Positions 1 through 13,375 of a stretch of DNA of 64,000 bases are shown here, piece by piece. This DNA is from Rhyacichthys aspro (lineage: Eukaryota; Chordata; Actinopteri; Gobiiformes; Rhyacichthyidae): positions 3,933,978 to 3,997,977 of the forward strand of contig CM072159.1 in the NCBI GenBank assembly GCA_036850595.1. The letters are read 5' to 3'. The notes beneath the pieces were generated by a model. The model ran no database searches. It was given only the letters and a program-made list of their open reading frames with translations, and was not told where the DNA came from. How positions within the stretch are numbered: the first letter of the stretch is position 1; each line of letters begins with the position of its first letter. The position numbers and the translations under genes are program-made.

Positions 1-3000
1 ATCAATGTTGTGTACAAACGAGTGCATAAAAGTGGTATGATTTATATAATTGCGTGTACCATGCAAATCCCAGCATAGGCACAACTAGCTGTTGATAAAT
101 CTGGCAGCTCAAAACTAGTGTGATTTGAAGGATATGCCCCTAAATATACACTTTTTTGTGAGCTGACCCACAGAATTTTCAGCATGAAGGCAAAAAATTC
201 GGCAAAGATAGTACTGTACGCCTATGCATTTTTATGGTTTTGAGGTAGTTTATGTTAAGTTAAGTTTAAGTGTATTTTCTGATAACAAATTAGTAGGGTC
301 ACTACATAACTTCTACATAACATAACTACATAACATCTCCATGGTAGAACTAAGAAAAGGAAACTAAGTACAATAATGACACCTATAATGGCAGTATAGA
401 AACTGCAATTTTACATAATGTGCCAGCAGAGACATTATAGTCTTTGTTTCAGATTTGACCTATATGAAATATTCACATCTCATGAGAAGTGTAACACTAG
501 GTTTGTTATACCACTAATATTCAAAGGACCTCTGTGATCTTCATTGTTGCAGCCCTTAATGTGGAGAAAAAATAAGATTGGGGGGTTTAGAAAAAGGATA
601 TCCACTTTAATGAGATTTTAAATATAAGTAATCTTCTTTAATTATGAGAAATGAGATGGTTTCACGCTACAGTTTTGCTGGAATCATTTTCAAATCCAGT
701 TCTAAAGCAAATACCATTTGTAGTCTGCACAACAAGGATGGGAAGAGCAAAAATTCATAATTGCCATATGTATGCAAATGACATCACTCTAAAGCCATTA
801 CTAAAACAATTCATCTTTGGCAATCACTAAAACATTTTAATCATGATCGTTACAAATGGTTAACTATTCATTATGCTGGCTAATTAGATCATAAATTGTA
901 TGAATACACAGTTGTTGGAGGTTTTAAGGCTTTGACACTGGGGACAAACACAAAAGACATCAAGGATATCGCATCGAGGGAATGCTGAGAATGGACTATG
1001 TCTATTGGTTCCTGACTTCATATTGAAGTGATTTATCGATTGAGTGACAGAGAAGCAGGATCTGGAGATGCGTGGTCAGGTGATCAGGGGTCAGATGTCA
1101 CGGTGTGTCATTTAGCTCTCCGGAGGTTAAGAGCTATCCATACTGGTGAGCACTGATTAAAAGCTACATGCCACCGGGAATGAGCAGAGTGAGGCCTGGC
1201 AACAGCAGACATCTTCTCGGACTAAAATGTCATGTGTTGTTGTATTTGTCAGTGTTGTGACATTTGTACCCAGCCGTGAGGAAGACAGTACAGTGCGCGT
1301 CGGAGTGGCATTGTGACAAGGAAGATGACAGCCACCATGCTAACCCCACAATTCAGACGTTCTCTGACTAAAAGTGTCACAGTGGTGTCAGAAAATGTTT
1401 GTGCGCCAGGGTCTCATTCACAGTCTCAAGGTTATTTTTACATAAAGTCTCAAATATATTTCAGGCCAAAGCCAGGCATTAGTCTGAAATGTAGACACAG
1501 CCATTAGCGAAAGCCCAGCTAAAACTGCAGGTAAATCAATGCAGGTCTGATCTGTAAAAGCTCCCATGTCAAACCATACATTAGCCCTGTCTGGGTTTAA
1601 TTAAGTGCACCAGCAGACAACAGTGAATTGCCATCCTCAACAAAGGAAATGCTTATATAATAAAGAAAGCCGCTCTATACTCATCTGACAAGGTATAATA
1701 TATGTGTGCTGATTGTGAAAGTGGGTGACACAAACTGAGGAATGGGGAAGGTTGTGTCAGGGAGAAAAAAAAAGGTAATCAAGGAGAAGATGGAGGGATG
1801 ATTTAGGGTCAGAATAATTGACTCTGATGAAGGCCTTGAGGTAAACAACACAATCTTTCCTCGTTTCCGTGTGGGTCTTTTTCTAAGACATAAAAAGAAA
1901 AAAATCTGCTATCGTTAAGGTGCTGTGGGTGATGTGGGGGAAAATACAACCCCATCATTTGAGCAAGAGAAAACTAAGCTTTGTTAGCACTGGCATCAAG
2001 AAGAAAAGGCTTCCTAAAAGTTTGTTTTTCCTTGTCCCCATTTGTCGTCTTCTCGTCATGGCTTGCTTGAACTTGCCATTTCCCTCCTCTGCTCCTCTAA
2101 GGGCCTGTTCAGCTCCATGAATCTAGAGAAGGAAAACAGCCTTCACTTGACTTGAGTTTTTAAGTAAGCAAAGGTAAATATTTATTGTCTACACAGAATA
2201 GTGCCTCGTTGTAGTTAAATAATGAGATAATTTAAGTGTAAAAATTGTGTTTCAGTGATAAAGTAATGAAGCAACTAGGACCAAACTTAAACTGGCCAAA
2301 CTGTTCTTAAACTAAAAAACGCAAAGTGCCAGCTTTGTACAAGTAAACAAGCTTCTCAGCTTTATCCTTACCAAATGGTTTCATCATGCTCCATTCATAG
2401 TCAATTTTAGAAGGGGCCGCAGTGGCTTCAATTTGCACTGTCTGGAAAGTGCATGGTTACATCACTAAAGGGTGGCAGGGTGAATGTTAGGTAAAATTCA
2501 TGCCTGACTGGACTAGGGCAGCTTTGCAACAATCCTTAAACAAAGAAACAAGTGTCTCATACAAACAGACAGTTGGATTGTCAGGCCTACAGCAAGTTGA
2601 TAATAGGCATCGTGGCCCTCATTATATTTTTACATTGCGCAAGTAAGAAATCCAAGTGGTGCCATGCAGAATTGATACAACTAGCACTTGTCATCTTGGA
2701 CACAAGATCAAACTGCAACAGATAATTTCATGGAAAGCAATTTGTCTTTGCTGATAACATCTGTTCAAGTCAGGTTTTGACAAATAGTCTTGGCACCTCT
2801 TGAGTTTAGCAAAAAAGCAGACCATATAATATGCATAATCTTGAAACTCACAGGAACACTTTAGTTTTTTTGCTTTTCCTATAGGTGAAAACAGGGGTTG
2901 GGACACATTCTGTAAGAGTTTCTAGACCTGACACTTTCCACATATTTTAAAGCCATCAACAACATCTTCTAAACTACTCATATTTTCCTTGGGTTAGCGA

Positions 3001-6000
3001 TGCTCCAGAAGTTACACATAAAGCCTCACACTGACAATTTTACACTGAAAGTGCGTTTCATGTCATGCCCTTTTTTCCTATTCCACTTCCCCTGCAGCAG
3101 TGTGCCTCTCCCACGCCCCCCGGTGTGTTGTCATACTAATGTAGCACCGGAGGAATGGGATTTTTGAACAGGGATGACCAACTCCCTTTTCTGTGTTCTA
3201 TGTTAGCAGTGCTTATCAGCCAGTTGCATGCCCTGAGCACAACACTTCACAGGGCCACCAACACCTCACTGCCACTGGATGTTTACAGCGATCCCTTCAC
3301 ACAGGACTCCCTTGGGCTGCTTTTTCTGTATGGGAGTGTGTTTTCTTCTCCTTGTATCCCAGTGGGGACTTGTCTCAACACCTCACCCCAGGGGACATAG
3401 GTCACTGGAGGGACCAACCTGAGGCAATCACAGCTAGGGTAAGTGCTCTGATTATTGGCCAATACTAAACACCATGTTCTCTATTTAATATGCACTTTTA
3501 ATCATTTCACTATTCTTAAAAAAACATGCCTAGTAAAACTGGAAGACTTAGAAGAAAACAAGAAACAAAAAATAAATTAATATAGCCAGCCAGTCAGTCA
3601 GTCAGTCGGCTCTTAGCTTTAATGTCTGAGGAGGTTCATAGTGTTGTATGTTTTAGTTGCTTTCATCCACCAGGGATGTCCTTGAGACCAGCGTTTCAAG
3701 TTTATTTTCCTACTTAGACATCTCAAGAAATCACCAGACTAGGAGAAAGGAGCGCCTTTTGTGTAATTTCATTGGCAGTTGTAGCCGATTTTTTTTTTTT
3801 TTTTTGCTGATTGGTTGCTAATGAATCACAGGAGCCTTCAGCAAGGTGTACTTTTTGAGTGTTTATAATTTAGCTCCTTGCACTGCAGCTTTACCTGTCT
3901 GGAAAATGCATGCAAAACAGCACCCAAATGCAATTCTTTTATAACACAACCCATTATATCAGTGAGAAAACTACAAAAAGCCATGAGTACCAAAAAAGAT
4001 GTCAATCATGTCTGTGGCATACAGTGTTTTCTATAGCTTATGAAAAAACATGTGCTTCCATTTGCAGTAAGTTCATTTGGAGGTATAAGGGATCAGCATA
4101 AAGAGAAAGAGAGAAAGAGACTTTCAGTTCATTGTAGGCCCTCATAAAGATAGCGGAATAAGCTTGTGTGTGCAGATACATTGCTCTTTTGAACCACAGC
4201 ACAGTGTGTCTTCACAGCGTGGCTGTATAGAGCCAGTAAAGTGACACTGCCGGGTCTGTTCCTCAGACTACAGTCTCATCCAGTCCAGCTCATACAACTA
4301 GAGACAAGACTGAGGATGAATGAGTAAGCAAGGACGAAGGGTCATTCAAGCCTCAGTGACAAAAATGTGATTAAAATGTCAAAAGAAAACAAATATGTAG
4401 TGTGGTACATGTTTATTTAAATCTATTTTCTTAGAAGGTCGCTTTTTGAAGCTGTGCTGAACACAATGTAATTCACGAATCGCCCTCTTACTCCAAGATT
4501 ATGTGTCCTGAGTCAAAACATTGGGTGGCAAATACGACACCTCACTTTTGCAAAATACACATGCTGTTAGGATGTTGTTCTCTAGACAAAGGAACGGACT
4601 GCATTTTGAAGAGAACCCTTGTCAGCCTGTATTTATATTTTACTTCCTGCTGTTCTCTTCGCCCCCTGCCGCTGTCACACTCTGTCACAAACAAGTAGCT
4701 GACAGGGCTGTAATTTTCTTCTGTGGCACATCAGTGACAAAGAGATCAAAAACAGCCCCGTATACACATAAACGTACCTCTGCAGCAGCAACACTTTACT
4801 ACAACAGGAATCAACATATCAGTCTGTTCTATATAGCAGTAATGTAATTTGTAGAGAAGACATAGTAGATTTTCTCTTCAATCACTGTGCTGCCCTTTTT
4901 AGAAACAGTCAAACACACACCAACAGTGATGGTTCCACTGGGTCAGCATCTTGCTTAAAACACATGGACATGTGGAGAGGAGCCATGACTTAAGGCTGGA
5001 AGACAAGAGATTCCGACGACACTAAGGCAAAAACATTTGCAAATTAAAGAGACAGAGTTTGTGTTTTGAGTGCTCCATTTTGTGCGTTTATGGCAGCATG
5101 TATGTCAGAAGAAGAAAAAGTCCTTGGGGCCATAGTACAGCTCTTCTGTGTGGAGAAAAGCAGAGTGACACTGCCAAATCTCCTCCAGTCGACTTTATTG
5201 GATAGCAGTGAAAAGCAAAATGCAAGGAGTACAAGGTAAAAAGGTTAGCCTTGACTTGAAAGAGGAGTCAGAAAAATATCTGCATGATAGAGTGATGATA
5301 CTCCTGTCAGGCTGTGTGCGGCCTCATTTGAACCTCACAAGCCTAACGCTGAAGGCTCTTGAACACAAAGGGGGGTATACTAGAGTGGAGGCACAATTTC
5401 AGACTGGAAAATTAGAGAAGTTTTTGACATATTCCCTCAAAAACACCGCTACACAGACTTGTTACTACTTAATCAAGTCAACAGTTTTATAGTGTTAGCC
5501 TAATTAGTCTCATAATGTTCCTTGCTCATGCCTTGTAAACAATTGCTTTCATCTCATCCTTGGATAGGAAAAACGTAATGACAGCAAACAGCAAAACTTT
5601 GCTCTTCAAACATTACCCATAAGAGGCCAGAGACTTCAACATCTTTAAGTAAAACCCCACAAATTCCACTTGAAATGTCCCCAATAGTATTTACTCCAGT
5701 GGTAAACTTAGCTTCACCCTGCCATCTTTCTGCAATTTTCTTTTTTCAATCTTGTGGGACTTATGCTAGTTTCTTCAGCTGTCATTTAGATTCTGAAATG
5801 CAACTTTAGGAACACATTTCTCCCAGCTTTCTTGAGTTGGAGTGTGTTTTCAATTGTGTCCTTATACTAGGCACTGGCTCAACATAGACTTTTATTATCC
5901 CTTTTCATCTTTCCGTGCCTTCTCCCTTTGTGCCTGGCAGGGTGCCCAGCTGGACCAAAGCTGACAACAACATAGCCCTGAAAATCACACGCATCACACA

Positions 6001-9000
6001 AACATGCCTCGGCCACATCTGTAGACATACGAGTACACAGATGCAGTCACTTTGCCTCCTCATCTTAACCAGCATCTATACACAGACATATGCAAAGCCC
6101 AGAGCAGATCAAGGCTTATCCGCCCACAGTGGTGGTGGTGGTGGTGGGACCCCGCAGGACGATAAAGGCTTGGATCCAAAGAAGCAGCTTATATCTGCAG
6201 ATCAATGGCTGACCTCCCAAGCAGCTCCAGCTAAACTGACCAGCACTACACAGCCCAAAGCCAAGCCACAGGCGCTGCTCCAAGCCGCAAGCTGAATATT
6301 ATATCAACCTAGTGATACTCCCAGAAGCCGAGCCCTGTCAGCTTGTCAGTTCTTTTTTTGTACTTTTGCATGCTAGCTTTTGCCACGTTTATTTGTGCAT
6401 CATCACCTCTGTGTATCTCTGTATATCTCATTGTAAGAAGTCAAAGCAAATCTGCATGAAAAAGCCCTTTATAGAGGCAGCTTTTAAAGTTTTTACCCAA
6501 CAGTTTTGATCGAGAAGATACGACCAATTTAAAGGGTTTCTGTCAGAAGATGAAGATGCCATAAGTCATTGCACAGTGTGAATGCATGTAGATAAGGTGC
6601 ATACAATGGTGATATCATAATACAGTGATTTTGTGATACTACAGAAGATAAAACTCTGCAAATGCACACAATACATCATGGTGTAACTGAAAATATGTTA
6701 ACTCTAAACAGACAGCAATATCTGGAGTCATTTTAAAATCAGCTAAATTGTACCAAGCAAAATTATAAATGAGAAACTTTACCCCTATTGATTTCTTATG
6801 TGTAAATGAAAAAGTTTTTGGTGCAAATGATGAAGTAAACCGTTCTTTCAGAAAATCTGGCAACTGAAAGAGGCCTTGGGAACACTTTGCTGCTGTTCAG
6901 AATAACTGTGCAGAATGACAATAGGCCTATACAGAACCAAATGTTATTGAATTTCTATATTGATTGGTCAACAATATATTGGCATAATATAAAATAAGAC
7001 ATATCCCTAAAAAAGTCATAATTGTGATCAGCATTCATCAGCAAGATGTAGTGACTGCACTGTGAAACTTCATTAAACGTAGAAAGACTTTCACACAAAC
7101 GAACATTTAAATGACAGCAGAGTTAATGAAGGTATTACATTTCTATTTCAAACTAGACAACTTTCCTAGTTTTTTGTAGTTAGGGGACATGTGACAGCTG
7201 GGATGCTCTTATACTCGAAATATAAGCTTTTCACATACTGCAAAGCCATTAAACATTCCGAAGAGCCTGGCAACGCATCAGATTTACTTTGAGATGTAAA
7301 GGTGGCAGGGCGTGGGCCAAACCGGCTGCACACACCAGATGGTTTTCAATCATGCTTCCTCAGTGGTTCAACCCATCCACATCTGATGGAGACGTGATGC
7401 CTCAATTTAATCGATACAGCTGTCTCCACCTGTCAGATAAAGGCCAGGGCGTACACGGCTGTAGGTTCAATTCGATACTGCTTTTCTTCTTAATTGGCAG
7501 TAGTATTATACTGTATTTTCAATGTATGTTGCCACTTGAGTTTATTATTTTGTGGGCGGATTCTTTTGATTAAATGATAAAAGCAAATGAAAAGTGCTGC
7601 AGGAAATCATCTAAGGTCATTGAGGTAACTCTTGGATAACATCAAGCTGTCATGATCCAACACTGATGAGGTCTTCTCTTGAATAAATGGCCCTTGATAA
7701 TTTAGAGGCACGGACCATTTCAACAGCCACAGTTCAAAATGTCATCTTTAGATTTTTAATGACTCGGTTAAAGGTGCTTCTCCATAATGGCGGAGTTAAT
7801 AGTTTAATCTGAAATTTTGTCAAGAAAGGCTTTATCTCTCCTATAACGTGGGTCATTAATCAGGATTATTTCTGTGGAATTATCAATAAATCTGTTATTT
7901 CAGTTATAAATCAGTCTGCTTGCACAGTATTTAATGTCTCACAACTGTGTGTTCCTAAACCTCTGTATCTTTCTTGTACAGCCGAGACAAGCTGTAGCAT
8001 TTTGTCTCTTCTTTGTGGCTGTCAGATTGTGAGACAAACTTTCACGTCTCAGAGCCACACCCTCACTCACTACTTTCTTGCCTCGAGTCTCCATTAATAT
8101 ATGCATGACTTTGAATTTGTGTTACAGCTGTCAAGTCGGTGCAATCAAACTAATCAAACTAAATCCTTCTGCGAAACATCAAGGATAAGCAAGTGATTAC
8201 AAGGCTAGGCTTGTGATTGTCTGGATGGGAGCTACACACAAACTTAGACTAAGCCAGCAGATCTTACTTTGCCAGAACTGCCACCTTATATAATCCCAGT
8301 TTGTTTGTCAAGCCCCCAGCCGTACATATATCATCTTTAGCTCAGGTTGCAGAGGCATGAGTTAAGTAGAGTAGTAGAGTAGTGTTGCCTGAAGATGTGA
8401 GCAACACCATGATAGAGGCAAAAGGAACTGCTGCAGCTGTAAAAAAAAGAAAAAAAAAAAACATTCCCATGACAATCTCATCTAAAGCATGGCAGAACGG
8501 TGCTGGAGTGCATTTATGATTATATTTCATTTCTGTTAGGCCAAGCACAGTCAGACAGTTGTTTGTTTGGGTTGGTATGAGTTGTCATTGCTGCTGTAAT
8601 TATTAAGTTAAATAAATGTAATCTCAAATATATGTGCAACCAAAGTAAGTCAAAATAATGTTTCACCTAGCTCCATCAAGGACATTTTTTATCAGCGATA
8701 ATGTTCATTTGCAAATTCAAAAAAGTCAGTTCTGCACACCTTAAAATGTGAGAATGTTTGCAGCCATACCCATTTACCTGAAAGTGAAATGGATCTTATG
8801 TCCCTTTGATTGACAACAATTTCCGATCATCCTATCAAACCAATCACAATCATTGATCAAAATGGCGTGGTTTTAATGCAATGCTTTGTTTCTATGATTG
8901 GTTATATGTTTTCACATAGCCCGGCTCCTGAGGCACTTTATTCTGTGTATGTTGCTTCCTGTTCTGTCATTGGTTGTCTATCCAAACTTGATCAGAGGTG

Positions 9001-9111
9001 GTTTAATCTGCATAAATTGATGACACCTTTAGGAAATAAACAAACTGCACTTTTTTATTCTCATAGAAAAGACAGAGAAGAATTAAGATGGCCAAGCGTG
9101 TTTGCAGCAGG
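1..9111 (-). other. TMEM132 downstream intron, left part; no gene seen
   Basis: This is AT-rich intronic sequence continuing beyond the left edge. I see a (CAGT)n microsatellite at 3591-3607, a poly-T run near 3789-3806, a GA-rich patch near 4100-4120 and a short TGG run near 6132. All open frames are short and lack protein-like composition. I looked on the minus strand for the next TMEM132 exon and did not find it, so it probably lies outside the window. Confidence 0.5.
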
Positions 9112-9206
9112 CCAAAAGATCATTAAAAAAATGTAAATATTAGACAAATATAACTCAGGTAAACACAAAATGCAGTTTTTAGGTGACGATTTTATTTACT
9201 GTGACA
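9112..9206. repeat. Tc1/mariner-like arm fragment
   Basis: This 95-bp relic shares clear blocks with both arms of the decayed Tc1/mariner element at 36.2-37.3 kb, including a TAAATATTAGACAAA-like block, a GGTAAACACAAAATGCAG-like block, and a GATTTTATTTA-type block. No partner arm or target duplication was found nearby. Confidence 0.6.
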
Positions 9207-12200
9207 AATGCGCAAACAAAAATCAAGAAATAAGGCTTTTCTGTTCAGGTTCCCTTCTTGAATAGCCTTCCCTTTATTAAAAAATAGTATTGGGAGTCTT
9301 GTGTAAGTTGTTGAATCTCTTTTGATCTTGCTATTCCAAATGTAACTTATCATGTGACATCTCATGAAAAGTGGCCTCAAATTAACTACATTGCCTTTAT
9401 ACAAAAAGACTCTTCATCCTGCATTTGATTTGATTTTAATGCACACATGAAACACAGAAAAGCAAGCCCATTTCTGACATATGGGATAAAACATCCTTTT
9501 TTCCTCCTTGTTTAATGTGTAATATATCCTTTTATCGTCTGAGCCATGAAGCTTTTTTTAACTGCAAAGTGTTTCCAGTTTTAAATACAGCAGCTGTTAG
9601 GACATCTTGAGGACAACAGGCAAACTCGCCAAAGAAATTTGTTTGATTAAGAAAAATCCAATAAATCTAAACACTGCTATGAAAAACACTTTATGGCTGG
9701 CCAGCAATGCTGCTTTTCAATTTAAACACTGGCTCTGACATCTGTTTGGTGTTTCATGTGTAGACTTTGGTGGATGTGTGTTAATTCTTTGGTCACATTA
9801 TTAAAGAGAGCCTGCAGATTAAATGTTTATCATGTAATGTGAGAGATAGCTTGGAGAATTGTATATTATATTTATTTTACGCCTGCTATTTGATTGATTT
9901 CAAAATATTTTGTGATCATTGAAATGGAGATAATCATTACCAGAGTGTTTTAATGAGCTGCTTTGAGGTATGACTCTTCCTGACCCAAACATATGTTGAA
10001 TATTTTACTCAAGCTCTGTAAAGACATGAATATGCATGTGGAAAATCATGATAAAAGCAAATGCAAACACTGCTGAAGCTGGTTTCTGCTTTTGCTCAGT
10101 TGCAGAGAATGTGCGGTATATAATATTTACAGGACCTTTGGGTTATTTTATGCCTTGATGCAGCTGTGTATTTCAGCCTTAATAACCACTCTTACACTGA
10201 CTTATCAAAGTAGGTAAGCCACCTAGCCCACATGCTGCAATAGTCCTACAGCAGTCCAGATATGAAGCGCCACTCTCTTGGGAGGACCCGCTCTGCTGCT
10301 ACCCTTATAGAAGCCTGCGCGACTTTCAGAAGTTCAAAGCACCAACTCGAGATACCGAGGCAACCTCCGACCCTGTCCACACTCCAAGTCTTCAAGGCAT
10401 GTGTCACTCTCAACATTACAGCACATTCTTATGACCCTCTGCCAAGCTGTGGGATCTGAAAAATCCCAGAGGAGCGTGCCTTTTCAAAAGCAGATGGACA
10501 CAGCCAGTGAAAAAAGGTGACAGGCAGCAAAAAGTGGCAGAGCAATATACTTTCTGTATCCAATATTCAATGAAGTCATCAATTCAGACACACATTCAGG
10601 GGAGAAATGATGGAAAATCATTGTGGTAGAAAATACAAGGATTTTAATGACTCGCTGTGGGCTGTGGGTGATTGCTTTGTGGTGGCAGGGCCCAACAGTG
10701 TTGGATCTAAACTGTGCCTCCCCAGGCCGCAAGTCACTAATAACTTATTAATGAGCAGATAAGGGAGCTTTCAAAGTAAACACTGGTGAGGAGGCCAGCT
10801 GGGCAAAATGAAAGAAGCTGAGTGCAGAAGGGCAGCTGTGGGCATAGAGTCTTCAAACTTGCCACTGAGACAGAGTTGACTTAAGATCTGGAGTGTGTGT
10901 GTTAGGATGACTGTTTTGAAGATGAAAATAGGTATAACCATGGAATTCACAATATTGTTCCTAAACTTGGCTTGTGCCTAAACTGAGATTCAAGCCTCAA
11001 GCAAACAACCCAATCACAGTACAACATTTTACACCTAGATTTTGGAAGAATATACCCACTGTCTACATGTGCATTACTAAAAGCAACAAACCATAACTGT
11101 GTGCTGTAAAATACAGTTTTAAAATAATTTTGATTTGTAGCCTCAAAAAGTACCCATTGATTTTATAGCTGCGGTAAACATACAACATAGCAACTGCTTA
11201 AAAGTAAAAAAAAAAAAGTAAAATACACAAATATATGACATCAAACCAAAGGTAACAGGTTAGCACAATTTCTAGCTCTGAATTCAGCAGTAGACAGCAT
11301 TCCAAGTGGGATTTTCCACCAGTTTAGTCCAAACACCCATAAGGGGATGTCCCTCATTCAAACATGAGCATGTGATTGGCCCAGTCTTGTTGTCATGCTA
11401 TGAACAGTCCTTGATAATAAAGCCTAAATTACATTAGATCTTGTTTTTCACTGACCATCTTAATACAACATGCTTTAGGCTTATTAAACAGTTTTCCTTC
11501 AGTAAAAGAAAAAAGGCGCACACTGCACATAATGTGGAGATGCTACAGCGGCCGAGTCTGTTTCCCTCTTTGACCACAAATAGTATACCATTTCAGAAAT
11601 TCTGCTAGGTTTTCTAAATCTGCCTTACCAATAACATGCAGTTTCACCCCTGGGAGTAAAGAGCCACTGGGTTTATTCACCCATTTATCATGGGTCAAGG
11701 TGATGATGAATAAAACACTGCATTTTAAAACACAGATGAGGTCACATGATACACACCTGGTACTGGAAGGCAGATCTGCTAGTGTCAACTAAAAGAGCTT
11801 TCTGCCATTGTTTCAGCAACATGCAGCGAGGGTTTGTCACTTTTAGGGAAGTGATAGTCTAAAAAGTAAAAAGGAGAGTGCATTCACAGTGGAAAGGTTA
11901 GAAAACACAAAAAGAGAGAAGAGGAGGGGAAATGACACAGAGCGGCAGATAAAATACATGAAGAAGTACAGATAAATACAGAAATGGAAATGGAAAAGAG
12001 ACATGCCTATCTAGGGTGACCTTTAGCGAAGACTGAATCACAGAGGAGTGCAGTCAAGATAAGGCTAATATGCTGAGGTGAACATCTTTATTCCAACCTT
12101 TTCTCCTGCTGATATTTCAGCAAACAATGGCCAATAAACAGTCAGAGACCGTGACCTGTAAATGTGAAATGTGTTGAGGATCACAATCAGCTGACATCAA

Positions 12201-13104
12201 GCATGTCCACGCAATATCTGCATAACACAACTAGACTTATTCATGAGCCTACTGCCTGCCTTTTTCACCTGCAGTTCTCAGAATAGTGAGAAAGGCGTGC
12301 TGAGTGCCGGGGCTGGCTCGGCGTGAAGAATCTCACCGTTATACCTTTAGACTCTCAGATATTAGAAATTCATTTGCATTCATCAGCCAACACCGCCCTC
12401 GGGGGGATCTGTGGAAATATGTTGGATTGTTTAGTCAAAATTACAATACAGCTGGGGCAATTTATCTTTTGAAAAGCCTGTTAATTTGTTCAGGAGGAAA
12501 TGGTGTTTTCATTTGCATGTTAAATAAGGACTAGCTGGAGAAGCCTTTCCAACCTGTAACACCACCCTCTCTGTGGCTAATGAGGCTCGGAGCGCAGAAA
12601 TTACCCATTCCACTGGGAGCCTTTAGCATGACAAACACACCATGACTTTACAGTTGGCACAGAGCGGTGTCAACGTGAGCACGGTGTGAGTGTCTATACG
12701 TCTAAGAGAAGGGAAATATGCATATTCATGAGTCGGCGCTCAGTGTGTTTCTTTACAGCAGATTAAAAGCCTGTAATTACATTAAAAATGATTACACTAC
12801 ATTAGATTAGATCAAATGCAGTCAATTAGACAATACTTTTACAAGAAAGAGAGAGGAGATGGCCAGTGTAATGGCTTTTGAGTTAAGGCTGCTGGTTTTA
12901 CTGGGCTAAACTGCTGAACAGGCAAAGAGGACGGACATGTCTGGAGACGCGACGCTTACATTTAATGTTATACTTCATATATTTTATACTTATTGAAAGT
13001 CAGTTGCAAATTGAACATCACTACCTGAATTCTTAACGGAGCTAATGATAAAGGGTGAATAGAACAATACATTGAGCATGATGAAGAGGTAGGAGTGAAT
13101 GAGG
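9207..13104 (-). other. TMEM132 downstream intron; no gene seen
   Basis: Intronic sequence. The stretch from about 12340 to 12680 has two octamer-like ATTTGCAT motifs (near 12372 and 12510) and a less AT-biased composition; it is listed separately as a possible regulatory element. Nothing else is recognised. Confidence 0.4.
12340..12680. promoter_or_regulatory. Possible conserved noncoding element with octamer motifs
   Basis: The segment contains two ATTTGCAT octamers about 140 bp apart plus GTTAATTTG- and GCTAATGAG-type homeodomain-like cores, and has no repeat signature. This density resembles intronic enhancers of developmental genes, but conservation cannot be judged from a single sequence. 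Confidence 0.2.
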
Positions 13105-13375
13105 AGCATGGTGGCAGAGTGGTTGGTTGTAAGGCACTCTTCTTGCTCAGTTGTGAGTTTGATCGCCTCTTGATGTGTGAAGTGGACACTTATTGCAACT
13201 TCCTCCCACTATCCAACAGCATGAATGTAGAGGTGAATCTGTGAATGTAAATCGCCCATAGTCAACGAATGTGCATAATTGGTTGTTAGGCTGTGTCTCT
13301 GGAGACAATTAACTGGCAATTGTCCACGGTGTAGCCATCTGCCACCATAACAGGACAAGAGGTAGAAATGCTCTA
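13105..13375 (+). repeat. Old SINE/LINE-like dispersed repeat relic
   Basis: It begins with a degraded GTGGCAGAGTGGTTGG-type tRNA-like head. It continues with CTTCCTCCCAC, GTGAATCTGTGAATG and an AACTGGCAATTGTCCA block followed by a degraded GTGTAGCC sequence. This order matches a very common teleost interspersed repeat whose tail resembles a LINE 3-prime end. Divergence is high, so it is probably old. Family assignment is from memory. Confidence 0.6.
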